Assembly (NCBI RefSeq): GCF_000725385.1
Contig: NZ_CP008884.1
Coordinates: 1,240,001 to 1,304,000, forward strand
DNA length: 64,000 nucleotides
Source of the DNA: Dyella japonica A8
GTDB taxonomy: Bacteria; Pseudomonadota; Gammaproteobacteria; Xanthomonadales; Rhodanobacteraceae
Direction of reading: 5' to 3'
Under the pieces are notes generated by a model, which saw only the letters and a list, made by a program, of their open reading frames with translations, was not told where the DNA came from and did no database searches. Below are positions 1 to 9,033 of this stretch, piece by piece. The translations under genes were made by a program, and so were the position numbers. Every line of letters starts with the position of its first letter. Position 1 is the stretch's first letter.

Positions 1-3000
1 TGAACGTGTAGTTGTTCAGATCGCTGCCGCTGCCGGTGATGCCGGTCACGTTGACGGTGATGCCATTGGCAGCATCTGGCGTGACGAAGTTGGACGGTCC
101 CGCGGTGAATGTCAGGTTGTCGCCCGCCAGCACACCGGTGGAGGTTGCCGTGGCGGTAGCTGTGGTGGTGGTGTCGTAGACCTTGTTGAGGGCGGTGACA
201 TCCACCGTGATGGGCCGCGCCGTGATCGTGCCGGTGAGCCCGGAGGGCTGGGTCAGCACATAGTTGCCTGCATCGGCGCCGCTGATGCTCATGGTGCCGG
301 CGGCCACGGCCTTTCCGCTGCCGACGTTCTTGTTGTCGAAGGTTCCCGTGGTGTCGTTGCCCAGGGTAACCGTATCGCCATTGAATACACCCACCAGTTG
401 CGATCCCTGCAAGGTGGCTGCGATGGTGGCGTCATAGACCTTGGAGACCACCGAGGTGCCGCTTACGCTCAGGGCGTAGGGAGTGATGGTGACCCAGTCC
501 GTGCCACCGACCAGCGTGTAGTTGCTGGCCAGTGCGCCATTGTTGCCGGCCAGCGTGAAGCCACTGAGGGAACTGAAAGCCTTCTGGTTGCCGACGTTCT
601 TGTCGACCAGCGTGCCGCTACCCGACAGGGTGAGCGTTTCACTGGCAACGCCAGTCAACACGCCATGGTTGCCAAACAGACTGGCGTTGGCGTTGACCGT
701 GCTGTCGTAGACGCGCGTGCCGGTGAGGTTAAGCACATAGGGCGTGATGCTGGCGGTGGTGCTGGCCGATGTATTGGTGAAGTCATAGTTGCCTGCATCG
801 GCGCCACTCTCCGTAATGCCATTGACGGTGACCGTCTTGCCTATGCCGGCATCCTTGGTATCGAAATTGGCCGTGCCGTAGCTGAAGTTCACCGTATCGC
901 CCGCCACCACCTGCGGGCTGGAAAGGGAGACGGTGGCAGTGGTGTTGCCGTCGTACACCTTGTCCTGGGCCGTGGCATTCACGGCGGCGTTGATCACCAG
1001 CTGCGTGATGTTGGCGGTCAGGTAGCTTGGCTGGATCAGTGTGTAGTTGCCGGCGTCGGTACCGGAGATGGTCATGCCGTTGGGGCTGCCGGTGGGATTG
1101 ATGGTGCTGACCGGCTTGCCGTTGCCCACATTCTTGTTGTCGAAGGTTCCCGTGGTGTCGTTGCCAAGCGTGACCTGGTCGCCGCTGAGTACGCCGCTCA
1201 GGGTGGCGCCGCTGATCGTGGCATTCGTGTTGCCGTCATAGACCTTGTTTGCCGCCACGGCGTTGATCACGTTCAGGGTGGCTGGCGTCACGTTGACCCA
1301 GTTGTTGGTGCCGTAGGCGTAATTGCTGGCTTTGGCGCCGTTGTTGCCGGTCAGGGTGAACGCGGTGTTGACGTCGGTGATCGTCTCCTGGCCGACGTTC
1401 TTTGACGCCAGGGTGCCCGTGCCGGTCAGCGTGAGTGTTTCTGCCGGTGCGCCGTTTCCGCCAGGGATGCCGTTGATGACGCCATTCGCGCCAAACAGTG
1501 CGGCGGCGGCATTGCGGGTGGTGTCGTAGATACGCGTGCCCTGCAGATTGAGGATATACGGCGTGATGTTGGCCGTTGTCGTGGCGGTGCGGCCGCTGTT
1601 GGTCAGGTGGTAATCGTAGGCATCGGCGCCGGTCAGCGTGATATTGGTCACGGTGACGGTCAGGTTGTTGGCGACATCGGCCTGCGAGAAAGTGGACGAG
1701 CCCGCGGTATAGCCGACATTGTCGCCAGCGATCAGGTTGGGGATGGACAGGTAATTGACCGTGGCCGCGTTGGTGCCGTCGTACACCTTGTTGTTGCCGG
1801 TGATGCTCACCGTCACATCCAGCGGGGTGATGTCACCGGTGACTCCGGTGGGCTGGACCAGGGTGTAGTTGCCGGCATCGGTGCCGGTGATCCCCATGTT
1901 GGTGCTGACGGGCTTGCCGTTGCCCACGTTCTTGTTGTTGAACGTGCCATTGGTAGCATTGGTCAAGGTGACATTGTCGGGGCCACTGGCACCGGTGAGC
2001 ACGCCATTCAGCGTGGCGCCGCTGAGCGTCGCCGCCGTGGTGCCGTCATAGACCCTGGTTCCCGCCGTGGTGTTGAGCACGGTCAATGTAGCCGGCGTGA
2101 TGGTGACCCAGTCATTGGCGGCGACGTTCAACTGGTAGTTGGCGGCCAGGCCAGAGCCATCGGTCAGTGCAAGCGTACCCAGGCTGCTGAGCGGTACGTG
2201 TATGCCGACGTTCTTGCTCGACAAGGTGCCAACGCCAGTCAGCCCCAGCGTCTGGCCGTTGACTCCGTTGACCAGGCCGTTGACGGAGAACACGCTGGCA
2301 TTCGCAAGGGTGGTGGCGTCATACACCCGCGTGCCGGTGAGCGTGATGAGGGCGGCCGTGATCTCGCCCAGCGGGCCGGTGGCACTGGTTGGCAGCAGAT
2401 AGTTGGACAGGCTGGTGCCGACCGCGGATGAATAGTTCGATGGTTCCAGCGTGGCCTGCAGACCGATGTTGGTGCCGACGTTGGGCGACAGGTAGCCCGC
2501 GCTGGTCACGCCATTGATGCTGCCGCTCTGGCCGCTGACGAAACCGGTGAGAGTGTAGTCGCCGGACGTAAGCGTGACCGAGTTGGAGCCGTCGTAGGCC
2601 TTGATCGGGTTGCCGGTGATGCTCACCGACAACGGCGCTGGCGTGATGTTCGCGGTGAGTCCGTAAGGCTGCGACACCGAGTAATTGCCGGCCTGCGCAC
2701 CACCCAGTGTAAACCCGCTGGTGGTGACCTGCAGGCTGTTGCCCACATTGGAGGTGATGAAATTGCCGGTGCCGCCGGACGAGTTGAGCGTGACCTTGTC
2801 CGTGCCGAGCACGCCACTCAGGGTGGCACCGCTGGTGTTGATGGTGGCTGTAGTGGTGCCGTCGTACACCTTGTTGTTGGCGATGGCGCCGTTGACGATG
2901 AGCGGGGCGGGCGTGATGTTGGCAGTCAGTCCCGCGATCGGCTGCAGCAGATAGTTGGCCGCGGCGGTACCTGAAATGGTGAAACCATTGGCGCTGACGG

Positions 3001-6000
3001 CGATGCCATTGCCTACGTTCGCCTGCGCAAAAGTGCCGCTGGTGCTGGTATTGAGCGTGACGTTGCCTACATCGCCCGCCACCAGGCCGGAGAGCGCAGC
3101 GCTGCCGACGTTGAGCGTCGCCGCGGTGGTGGTGTCGTACACCTTGTTGTTGGCGTACGCGTTGATGATGTAGAGCGGCGCCGGATTGATGGTGCCCGGG
3201 CCTGCGGCCGTGGTGGCCAGTTCGTAGTTGCTGAGCAGCGTGCCGCTGTTGGCGGTGTAGTTGCTCGGCACCAGCGATCCGCTGATGTTCCAGTTTCCGG
3301 CGCGGGCAAGCGCATAGTTGAACTGCGTGGTTGGCGTAAGGGTGGCGCCTTCGCCGCTTACGAAACCATTGATCTGGAAGTTGGTGCTGGTGAGCCGCGC
3401 CAAGGCGCTGCCGTTATAGATCTTGGTCGGGTTGTTGATGATGCTGACGGTCAGCGGCGCCGGGATGATGGTGCCGGTGCCGTAGGCGTCCACGGGGAAG
3501 GTGTAGTTGTTGAGGTCTGTGCCAGGGTTGGGTGTGAAATAGGATTCCAGTATCGATGCGTGCACCGGCTGCGAACCTGCATTCTTGGTCGCGTAATCGC
3601 CGATCACGGTTTGATTCACGGTGGCTCCCTGGCCAGGCGCGAAGCCCGACAGGGTGAAGTCGCTGGCCGCGATGATGGCCGTGGTGGTGCCGTCATAGAC
3701 CTTGGATGGGTTGCCCGTGATGTTCACGGTGAAGTAGCCGGGACCGATCTGCCTCTTGTAGATCGTGCCCATGCCGTTGGCCGTGGTGGGCAATACGTAA
3801 TCGCTCAACAGCGTGTTGGGACCCGCTGCGAAATTGCTGGGCGAGAGCGTCGTGGTGACGTTCCAGAAACCGGCATTGGCCGAGGCATAGGTGCCGGTCG
3901 TCGGTGCCGGACTCAGGTTGATCTGCTCGCCGGGAATGGTGCCGGTGACGGCATAGTTGCCCGGCCCCAGCGTGGCGACATCGTTCCCGTCGTACTGCTT
4001 GCTCGGATTGTTGACGATGTCGACCTGGATCGGCTGCGGCTGGATGATGCCCGTGGAACCGACCAGGCTGGTGGGAAAGCTGTAGTTCGACATCGAGGTG
4101 CCGGTCGCCGGGCTGAAGTCGGATGCCGTCAGCGTCGCGGTGACGGCAATGCCGGTGCCGGCATGCGGCGTGGCATAACCGCCGGACACTTGCGTGATGG
4201 TGGCGCTTTGGCCCGCCACGAATCCCGAGATGCTGTAGTTGGACTGGTTCAGCACCACGGCCGTGGTGCCGTCGTAGACCTTGGTGGGGCTGCCCAGGAA
4301 GTTGATGGTCAAGGGGGCGGGCGTGATGTTGGCGGTGACGCCTGCCAACGCTGCGATGCTGTAATTGCCCGCCGCCGACCCGGACAGCGTAAAGCCATTG
4401 GCCGAAACGGCCAGGTTGTTGCCCACGTTGGATTGGCTGAAGGTGCCGGTAGCGCCACTGGTCGACAGACTCACGTTGCCCGCGTCCGAGGGAACCAGGC
4501 CGCTGACCGTCGCGCTGGACAGATTGAGCGTGGCCACATTGGTGCCGTCGTACACCTTGTTGTTGGCGGTGACGCCCGCAATGGACAACGCCTTTTGCGT
4601 GATGTCGGCGTGCAGGTAGTCCGTCGGCTGGATGAAATAGTTGCCTGCCTTGGTGCCGCTTAGCGAGAAGCCGCTGGCCAGCACCTGGATGCCGTTGCCG
4701 ACATTTGGCGTGACGAATGCCGCGCTCGCGCCCGAGGTACCCAGGGTGACCTGTCCGGTGTCGGTGCTGATCAGGCCGAACAGCGTGGCACCGCTGGTAC
4801 TGAGGCTGGCTGCCCGGGTGCCGTCGTAGACCTTGTTGGATGTGGCCAGGCCGGTGACCAGCAAAGGTGCCTGTGAGATGGTGCCGGTGCCCGTTGCGCT
4901 GATGGGCAGGCTGTAGTTGGCGAGGTTGGTTCCGCTGTCGGCCACGAAATTGGTCGGGGTAAACGTGGCGGTGACCGCAATGCCCGTGCCCGCGTTGGCG
5001 CTGGCATAGTTGGCTGAACTGGCCTGGTTGACGGTGGCTCCCTGTCCTGCGACGAATCCGCTGAAGCTGTAGTCGTTGGCTCTGAGCGTCGCGTTGGTGG
5101 TGCCGTCATAGACCTTGGTGGGATCGTTGACGATGCTCGCCGTCAGTGGTGCAGGGGTAATGGTGCCGATGGCGGCGCTGGCCGTGCCGCCAGCCTTGTA
5201 GCCATACACCGGCAGGCCCGCGGCGGTGACGATAGTGACGTTGGCCAGCGACGTGGGCGAGTTCACCACGATGCTGTTGCCTGCGTTGGCGGTGGCATAC
5301 GTGCCGATGGCGCGGGTGATCTTGTCACCGTTCACCAGGCCCGTGGTCTGCAGGTTGGCGCCGGTCAGGGTTGCCGTAGTGGTGGCGTCGTACACCTTGC
5401 TTACCGTGCCGGTCAGGCCGGTGAGGTTGATGGTGGGCGCAAGGCTGTAGAGGAAGCCGTTGCCGCTGGCGGCAGGCGTGGTCGAATAGGGCGCGTTGTA
5501 CTGGACGAAGGCGGGCGCGAGCCCGCCGGTGGTGTCGTTGGCGGGATTGCTCGAGTAGATCAGCCATGGCGCCGACGTGCCGGTGCTGACCGCGCTCGCG
5601 CCACCGTTGTTGATGAAGTTGCCGGCGGTCGCCAGGGTCACGCCTTTGCCACCGGTGATCGTAGCGCCCGAGCCGATGGTGAGGTTGGAAGCGCGGGCCA
5701 GCAGGGTGACCTTGCCGGCGCCACCGATCGGTGCGTTGACGTTGATCGCGTTGTACGCATCCAGGGTCAGGTTGGCGGCGGCGTTAGTCCAGCTGATTGG
5801 GGCAGCCACGGTGATGTCACCACTCCCGGGGCTCTGCAGGCCAGCGCCGGACGCACCTGTCGCGGTCGTCTGCTCCACGACGCTGGTGCCGCCGTTCAAG
5901 GTGGTGGAAATAGTGGTGGCCGCGGCGCTGTCGATCGTCAGGTCGGTCGGGTCGACCAGCCAGGTTCCGGCACGGCCGTGCGGTGCGGCAGCGGTGATCT

Positions 6001-7024
6001 GGGCGTCGGGCGCCAGTGCGAAATGCGCCGCCGAGGTTTCGATGAGGCCACCGTCGCCACCATGCGGTGCGCTGGCATCGAGCTGGCCGCCGACGTTTAC
6101 CTGTCCCGCCGACATGCCCGCCATCAGCGTGATGGTGCCGTTGTGGTTCTCCACGGCCTGCGCGCGTATCTTGCCGCTGTTGTTCACGGCGCTGGCGAGC
6201 AGCGAGTCCCTGGCGCCCGCGGTCATGATGACCTGGCCGCCGTCGGCGAGCAGCAGCTGGCGGTTCTCGGCAAGATTGTTGAGCGTGCTGCGGTCAACCT
6301 GCACGTGAACGAGCTTCGAATCGCTGAACGTGAGCGTGATCGCGCTGCCACCGGCCAGCGCCACCGAGCCGAGCGTGGCGCTGATCACGCCCTGGTTGGA
6401 TACCTGGTTGCCAAGCAGGGCGACATAACCACCAGTGGCAGCGTGGATCGTGCCCTGATTGACGACGCTGCCGGTACCGGACCCACTGAAGCTGTGCTGG
6501 TTCCCCGTGAGGCTGTCATTGCCAGGGTCCAGCGTGGAGGCAACCAGGCCGCCTACGTTCACCTGTGCGCTCTGTCCAAACAGTACGCCGTTGGGGTTGA
6601 TCAGCCAGACCTGGCCGTTGGCATTCAGATGGCCAAAGATGTCACTGGGTGTATTGCCGAGAATGCGATTCACCGCGATGGCACTGCGCCCAGGTTGCGC
6701 AAAGTTGACCGTCTGGTCCGCGCCGATGTTGAAGCTCTGCCAGTTGAGCTGAAGGGTGGGGCTGTTCTGCTGGATCGTCGTGGTCGAGCCGCTCTGCTGG
6801 ATGCTGCCACTGCCCGCAATGATCTGGCCGCCGGTGGGTCCGCTCGCCGCTCGCGCCATGCCAGTCATCGCCAGAGCGCTGGCCAGGACCGACAGCGCCA
6901 GCACCTGTCTGCGCCTGTCTTGCCCCTTCCGTGCGGGCGGCGTGGACCGGTCACTGGCCAACTCAGAGGCGACCACCCACTGACGAAGAACTCGGTTCCA
7001 GCACAGGCGGTAAATCTGATTCAT
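1..7024 (-). CDS. Giant two-partner-secretion (TpsA) filamentous haemagglutinin-like adhesin, 3' end outside window
   Basis: The minus strand is open from an ATG at 7024 to the left edge, giving at least 2341 residues with no stop, so the gene is partial in this window. An AGAGGTG ribosome site precedes the ATG. The N-terminus (MNQIYRLCWNRVLRQWVVAS) is a classic extended signal peptide region, followed by a hydrophobic core and an ARA-A cleavage site near residue 60. A TPS secretion domain follows, with the family's NPNG motif at residues 143-146 in the context INPNGVLFG. From about residue 540 the protein consists of MBG/YDG-type repeats, each with a VYD motif. Known family role: export across the outer membrane by a TpsB pore and use as a surface or secreted adhesin. 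No TpsB gene is in view, so it may lie past the left edge or elsewhere. Family identity is secure. Ligand and full length are unknown. Confidence 0.93.
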   Translation of the reverse strand, partial: MNQIYRLCWNRVLRQWVVASELASDRSTPPARKGQDRRRQVLALSVLASALAMTGMARAASGPTGGQIIAGSGSIQQSGSTTTIQQNSPTLQLNWQSFNIGADQTVNFAQPGRSAIAVNRILGNTPSDIFGHLNANGQVWLINPNGVLFGQSAQVNVGGLVASTLDPGNDSLTGNQHSFSGSGTGSVVNQGTIHAATGGYVALLGNQVSNQGVISATLGSVALAGGSAITLTFSDSKLVHVQVDRSTLNNLAENRQLLLADGGQVIMTAGARDSLLASAVNNSGKIRAQAVENHNGTITLMAGMSAGQVNVGGQLDASAPHGGDGGLIETSAAHFALAPDAQITAAAPHGRAGTWLVDPTDLTIDSAAATTISTTLNGGTSVVEQTTATGASGAGLQSPGSGDITVAAPISWTNAAANLTLDAYNAINVNAPIGGAGKVTLLARASNLTIGSGATITGGKGVTLATAGNFINNGGASAVSTGTSAPWLIYSSNPANDTTGGLAPAFVQYNAPYSTTPAASGNGFLYSLAPTINLTGLTGTVSKVYDATTTATLTGANLQTTGLVNGDKITRAIGTYATANAGNSIVVNSPTSLANVTIVTAAGLPVYGYKAGGTASAAIGTITPAPLTASIVNDPTKVYDGTTNATLRANDYSFSGFVAGQGATVNQASSANYASANAGTGIAVTATFTPTNFVADSGTNLANYSLPISATGTGTISQAPLLVTGLATSNKVYDGTRAASLSTSGATLFGLISTDTGQVTLGTSGASAAFVTPNVGNGIQVLASGFSLSGTKAGNYFIQPTDYLHADITQKALSIAGVTANNKVYDGTNVATLNLSSATVSGLVPSDAGNVSLSTSGATGTFSQSNVGNNLAVSANGFTLSGSAAGNYSIAALAGVTANITPAPLTINFLGSPTKVYDGTTAVVLNQSNYSISGFVAGQSATITQVSGGYATPHAGTGIAVTATLTASDFSPATGTSMSNYSFPTSLVGSTGIIQPQPIQVDIVNNPSKQYDGNDVATLGPGNYAVTGTIPGEQINLSPAPTTGTYASANAGFWNVTTTLSPSNFAAGPNTLLSDYVLPTTANGMGTIYKRQIGPGYFTVNITGNPSKVYDGTTTAIIAASDFTLSGFAPGQGATVNQTVIGDYATKNAGSQPVHASILESYFTPNPGTDLNNYTFPVDAYGTGTIIPAPLTVSIINNPTKIYNGSALARLTSTNFQINGFVSGEGATLTPTTQFNYALARAGNWNISGSLVPSNYTANSGTLLSNYELATTAAGPGTINPAPLYIINAYANNKVYDTTTAATLNVGSAALSGLVAGDVGNVTLNTSTSGTFAQANVGNGIAVSANGFTISGTAAANYLLQPIAGLTANITPAPLIVNGAIANNKVYDGTTTATINTSGATLSGVLGTDKVTLNSSGGTGNFITSNVGNSLQVTTSGFTLGGAQAGNYSVSQPYGLTANITPAPLSVSITGNPIKAYDGSNSVTLTSGDYTLTGFVSGQSGSINGVTSAGYLSPNVGTNIGLQATLEPSNYSSAVGTSLSNYLLPTSATGPLGEITAALITLTGTRVYDATTLANASVFSVNGLVNGVNGQTLGLTGVGTLSSKNVGIHVPLSSLGTLALTDGSGLAANYQLNVAANDWVTITPATLTVLNTTAGTRVYDGTTAATLSGATLNGVLTGASGPDNVTLTNATNGTFNNKNVGNGKPVSTNMGITGTDAGNYTLVQPTGVTGDITPLDVTVSITGNNKVYDGTNAATVNYLSIPNLIAGDNVGYTAGSSTFSQADVANNLTVTVTNITLTGADAYDYHLTNSGRTATTTANITPYILNLQGTRIYDTTRNAAAALFGANGVINGIPGGNGAPAETLTLTGTGTLASKNVGQETITDVNTAFTLTGNNGAKASNYAYGTNNWVNVTPATLNVINAVAANKVYDGNTNATISGATLSGVLSGDQVTLGNDTTGTFDNKNVGNGKPVSTINPTGSPNGMTISGTDAGNYTLIQPSYLTANITQLVINAAVNATAQDKVYDGNTTATVSLSSPQVVAGDTVNFSYGTANFDTKDAGIGKTVTVNGITESGADAGNYDFTNTSASTTASITPYVLNLTGTRVYDSTVNANASLFGNHGVLTGVASETLTLSGSGTLVDKNVGNQKAFSSLSGFTLAGNNGALASNYTLVGGTDWVTITPYALSVSGTSVVSKVYDATIAATLQGSQLVGVFNGDTVTLGNDTTGTFDNKNVGSGKAVAAGTMSISGADAGNYVLTQPSGLTGTITARPITVDVTALNKVYDTTTTATATATSTGVLAGDNLTFTAGPSNFVTPDAANGITVNVTGITGSGSDLNNYTF
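174..5392 (-). repeat. Array of 20 MBG/YDG-type protein repeats inside the adhesin gene
   Basis: Reverse-complement codons for the V-Y-D signature recur at plus-strand positions near 174, 432, 705, 951, 1236, 1524, 1779, 2046, 2319, 2592, 2862, 3135, 3414, 3693, 3990, 4272, 4548, 4824, 5106 and 5388. Unit length varies from 246 to 297 bp (82-99 residues) and spacing stays a multiple of three. In the left part three alternating unit types recur with a period near 800 bp. The array continues past the window edge. Known MBG domains are extracellular beta-rich modules in bacterial surface proteins. Here they would form the stalk. Confidence 0.9.
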
Positions 7025-7277
7025 GGTCTTGGCACCTCTGGAAAACCGGGACAACACGTCCCGGCGTTGCCTCCGGACGAGCGGGCACAATCGCGTCGGC
7101 CAGAACAAGCCATTTGGTTTTGGATGGGTCTGCTACATCTCGCGTAAACGTCGCGTTCGACCATGGGCCGGCGCGGGGACTGAGCGCTTCACGCGGTTAC
7201 TGCGTCACGGTGGCTCGTGCTCGTTGCATGAAACGGGATCTGGGGAAAATGGCGGCGTGACCAGGCATGGATACGGT

Positions 7278-7311
7278 GCGCGCCCAACCCGCTGCGTCGG
7301 GCTGGGCGCGC
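7278..7311 (-). terminator. Hairpin downstream of the Asn-rich protein gene
   Basis: GCGCGCCCA at 7278-7286 pairs with TGGGCGCGC at 7303-7311, just after the stop of the minus-strand gene ending at 7317. No T-run follows on the minus strand, so it may be a factor-assisted terminator or an mRNA-protecting hairpin. Confidence 0.4.
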
Positions 7312-7316
7312 TTGCA

Positions 7317-7835
7317 TCAGTAAGGTGGATTGACCACCACGTATTGCACCTGGCTTCCCGCATAGCTCGGCTGGTACCAGGTGTTGCCGCACTGCGAGTA
7401 GGTCACGCCATTGGTGACCACCGTCTGGCAGTTCGGTGGCACCGAATGGACGACCGAGCCCACCACGGCGGCGGTGACGGCGACCGTCGCTGTCACGGCT
7501 GCGGCAGTGGCGACCGGGTGGTCATTCCATCCGCGATGATCCCAACCGTTGTCCACGTCCACGTTCACGTTGCGGTTCACGTTGACGTTCTGGTTGATGT
7601 TCGTGTTGCGATTGACGTTGCGATTGTTGACGTTGCTGTTGTTGAAATTGCGGTTCCCGGTGTTGTTCCGTGCGGGGGCGTTGATGCTGGAGCGTGACGA
7701 GGCGCGGGGTTGATAGTTGCCGCCGCCGCGGCCACCACGCGCCGCCTCCACGGGTGGCGAAAACACCAGCGCCGCGGCACACAGCAGGAATGCACCGTGC
7801 AGAGCCATAACCAGTGGGGTGATTCGGCTGTTCAT
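7317..7835 (-). CDS. Secreted Asn-rich low-complexity protein, function unknown
   Basis: This 172-residue protein has an N-terminal signal peptide (hydrophobic core LVMALHGAFLLCAAALVF, likely cleaved after VEA). Residues about 35-95 are low-complexity, rich in Arg, Gly and especially Asn, with repeated N-V-N-R-N steps. An Ala/Val/Thr-rich hydrophobic stretch follows (about 108-130) that could insert in a membrane. The tail has two cysteines (N-C-Q and Q-C-G) and the aromatic motif NTWYQPSY, then VVVNPPY. I know similar small exported proteins in proteobacteria but no established function. Its start codon overlaps the stop of the DUF2092 gene by 4 nt (ATGA), so the two are probably translationally coupled and act in the same compartment. 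Confidence 0.8.
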   Translation of the reverse strand: MNSRITPLVMALHGAFLLCAAALVFSPPVEAARGGRGGGNYQPRASSRSSINAPARNNTGNRNFNNSNVNNRNVNRNTNINQNVNVNRNVNVDVDNGWDHRGWNDHPVATAAAVTATVAVTAAVVGSVVHSVPPNCQTVVTNGVTYSQCGNTWYQPSYAGSQVQYVVVNPPY

Positions 7836-8632
7836 GGCGAGGCCTCCTTGGTCTGCGTGCCTTCGTCGATCTTGATCGGGTGATCGTCCGGCGTCGGATT
7901 GAAGCTGAAGGCGCTGTCCGTGAGAGCGGTGCTGGTATCCCAGTCGAAGGTGGCGCGGTACTCGGGCTGGGTCGGGTCATCGAGATTGGCGATGATCAAT
8001 TTGATGGGAAGCAGGGTCTGCCTTGAGATCCACACCTGCCAGTCCACGCCGGACTGACGCATCAGCAGGTGATCGCATTCGGTCTTTCCTATGCGGGCGG
8101 GGCCGATTACGGTCGCCGCCTCGATGGACGACGTGGGCGCCTTGTCCGTACCCCAGTAAAAGAGGTCGGCCAACGGCATGTCGATGCCATAGTCCTGCTG
8201 GGCTGCCTCCACCAGCTGGCTGACGCTGCCGGTCATCGGCTTGCGCGCGTAGTAGTGCATCCGTGGCGCGTAGACGGTGAACTGGCTTCCGTCATAGTAA
8301 AAGCTGCGTTGCTTGCGGTCGCTGTCGATGGCCGCGAAGAAGTGATTGGGGGCTTTTATCTTGTAGGTAACGGTTCCCCCATAGGTCACCTTCTGCCCTG
8401 ACTCAAAAACCTCTTCATCAGTGATGTCGGCGGTTACCGAAAAGGTCTTGAGCGAGCGAAGCTTCTTCGCCATGTCATCGATGGCGTGAATCGCCGCCGG
8501 TTCGACCGCGGGCGATTCATTGGATGACTCCTGCGGCGGTGTCGGTGCCTGTGCACCCTGGGCCCAGGTTGACGTCGCGGCACACGCGGCCGCAAGCGAT
8601 ACCACGATGATCAACTGCCATTGATGTCTCAC
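7832..8632 (-). CDS. DUF2092 domain-containing periplasmic protein
   Basis: A 266-residue protein starting at GTG 8632, chosen because AAGGAGG lies at the right distance upstream. The first 24 residues form a signal peptide ending S-T-W-A-Q. After a Pro/Glu/Ser linker (25-45) the rest matches my memory of the DUF2092 family: a beta-rich fold related to LolA/LolB-like lipoprotein carriers, with the pattern YDGSQFTVYAPRMHYYARKP and a later W-Q-V-W-I segment. The family is periplasmic and its substrate is not established. The stop overlaps the next gene's ATG by 4 nt, so it is the first gene of a two-gene unit with the Asn-rich protein. Role not known. A lipid or hydrophobic-ligand carrier is inference from fold only. 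Confidence 0.8.
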   Translation of the reverse strand: MRHQWQLIIVVSLAAACAATSTWAQGAQAPTPPQESSNESPAVEPAAIHAIDDMAKKLRSLKTFSVTADITDEEVFESGQKVTYGGTVTYKIKAPNHFFAAIDSDRKQRSFYYDGSQFTVYAPRMHYYARKPMTGSVSQLVEAAQQDYGIDMPLADLFYWGTDKAPTSSIEAATVIGPARIGKTECDHLLMRQSGVDWQVWISRQTLLPIKLIIANLDDPTQPEYRATFDWDTSTALTDSAFSFNPTPDDHPIKIDEGTQTKEASP

Positions 8633-9033
8633 GATGCCACCTCCTTGACGTTGGCCATAAAGCCTTTCCGCGTCCGGCAGCGGGACGCGTCGTCGTCCGG
8701 CTTCACCATGTAGCTATGGGCGGATAAGGTGCTGGCAGTGGGGAATGCAGGCAGGCACTTGCCGTGCGGCGCAGCGATTTCCATGTAACCCCTTCCGATC
8801 TACCGACCTCGATAGCTTGCGCTTGCGATCCCATTCGGGGAATCCGTAGAACTTCAGACATTCGATCACGTAGGACTACTGAATCCGGGTAGCGCAGATT
8901 CGCGCTGTCACAGATGCAGCCCACTGGCGCGTGGTCCCATGCGCTGGCGACATGAGCAAAACACCACTCCGTTGCGCAGCACGCGGGCCGGTCTGATCAC
9001 CCACCGTCCACGGAACACTTCGGCCTTGTGCGT
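8633..9033. other. Intergenic region upstream of the DUF2092 gene
   Basis: About 400 bases with no convincing gene. It holds the DUF2092 ribosome site near 8640 and, at 8870-8879, a short dyad GTAG-N2-CTAC in the context CACGTAGGACTACTG that could be an operator of a LuxR/NarL-type regulator. The reading frame covering 8703-8924 lacks a ribosome site and family-like composition. Confidence 0.5.

Noticed and set aside
398..1405. Plus-strand open frames inside the adhesin repeats
   Set aside because: They are repetitive mirror images of the MBG array and follow its period. The minus-strand frame is the one with signal peptide and TPS domain.
174..5392. Regularly spaced repeats as a possible CRISPR array
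   Set aside because: The period (246-297 bp) is too long, units vary and are coding, and spacing is in codon multiples. No cas genes.
8703..8924. Short minus-strand frame of 73 codons upstream of the DUF2092 gene
   Set aside because: No ribosome site or recognisable features. The region looks like a promoter stretch.
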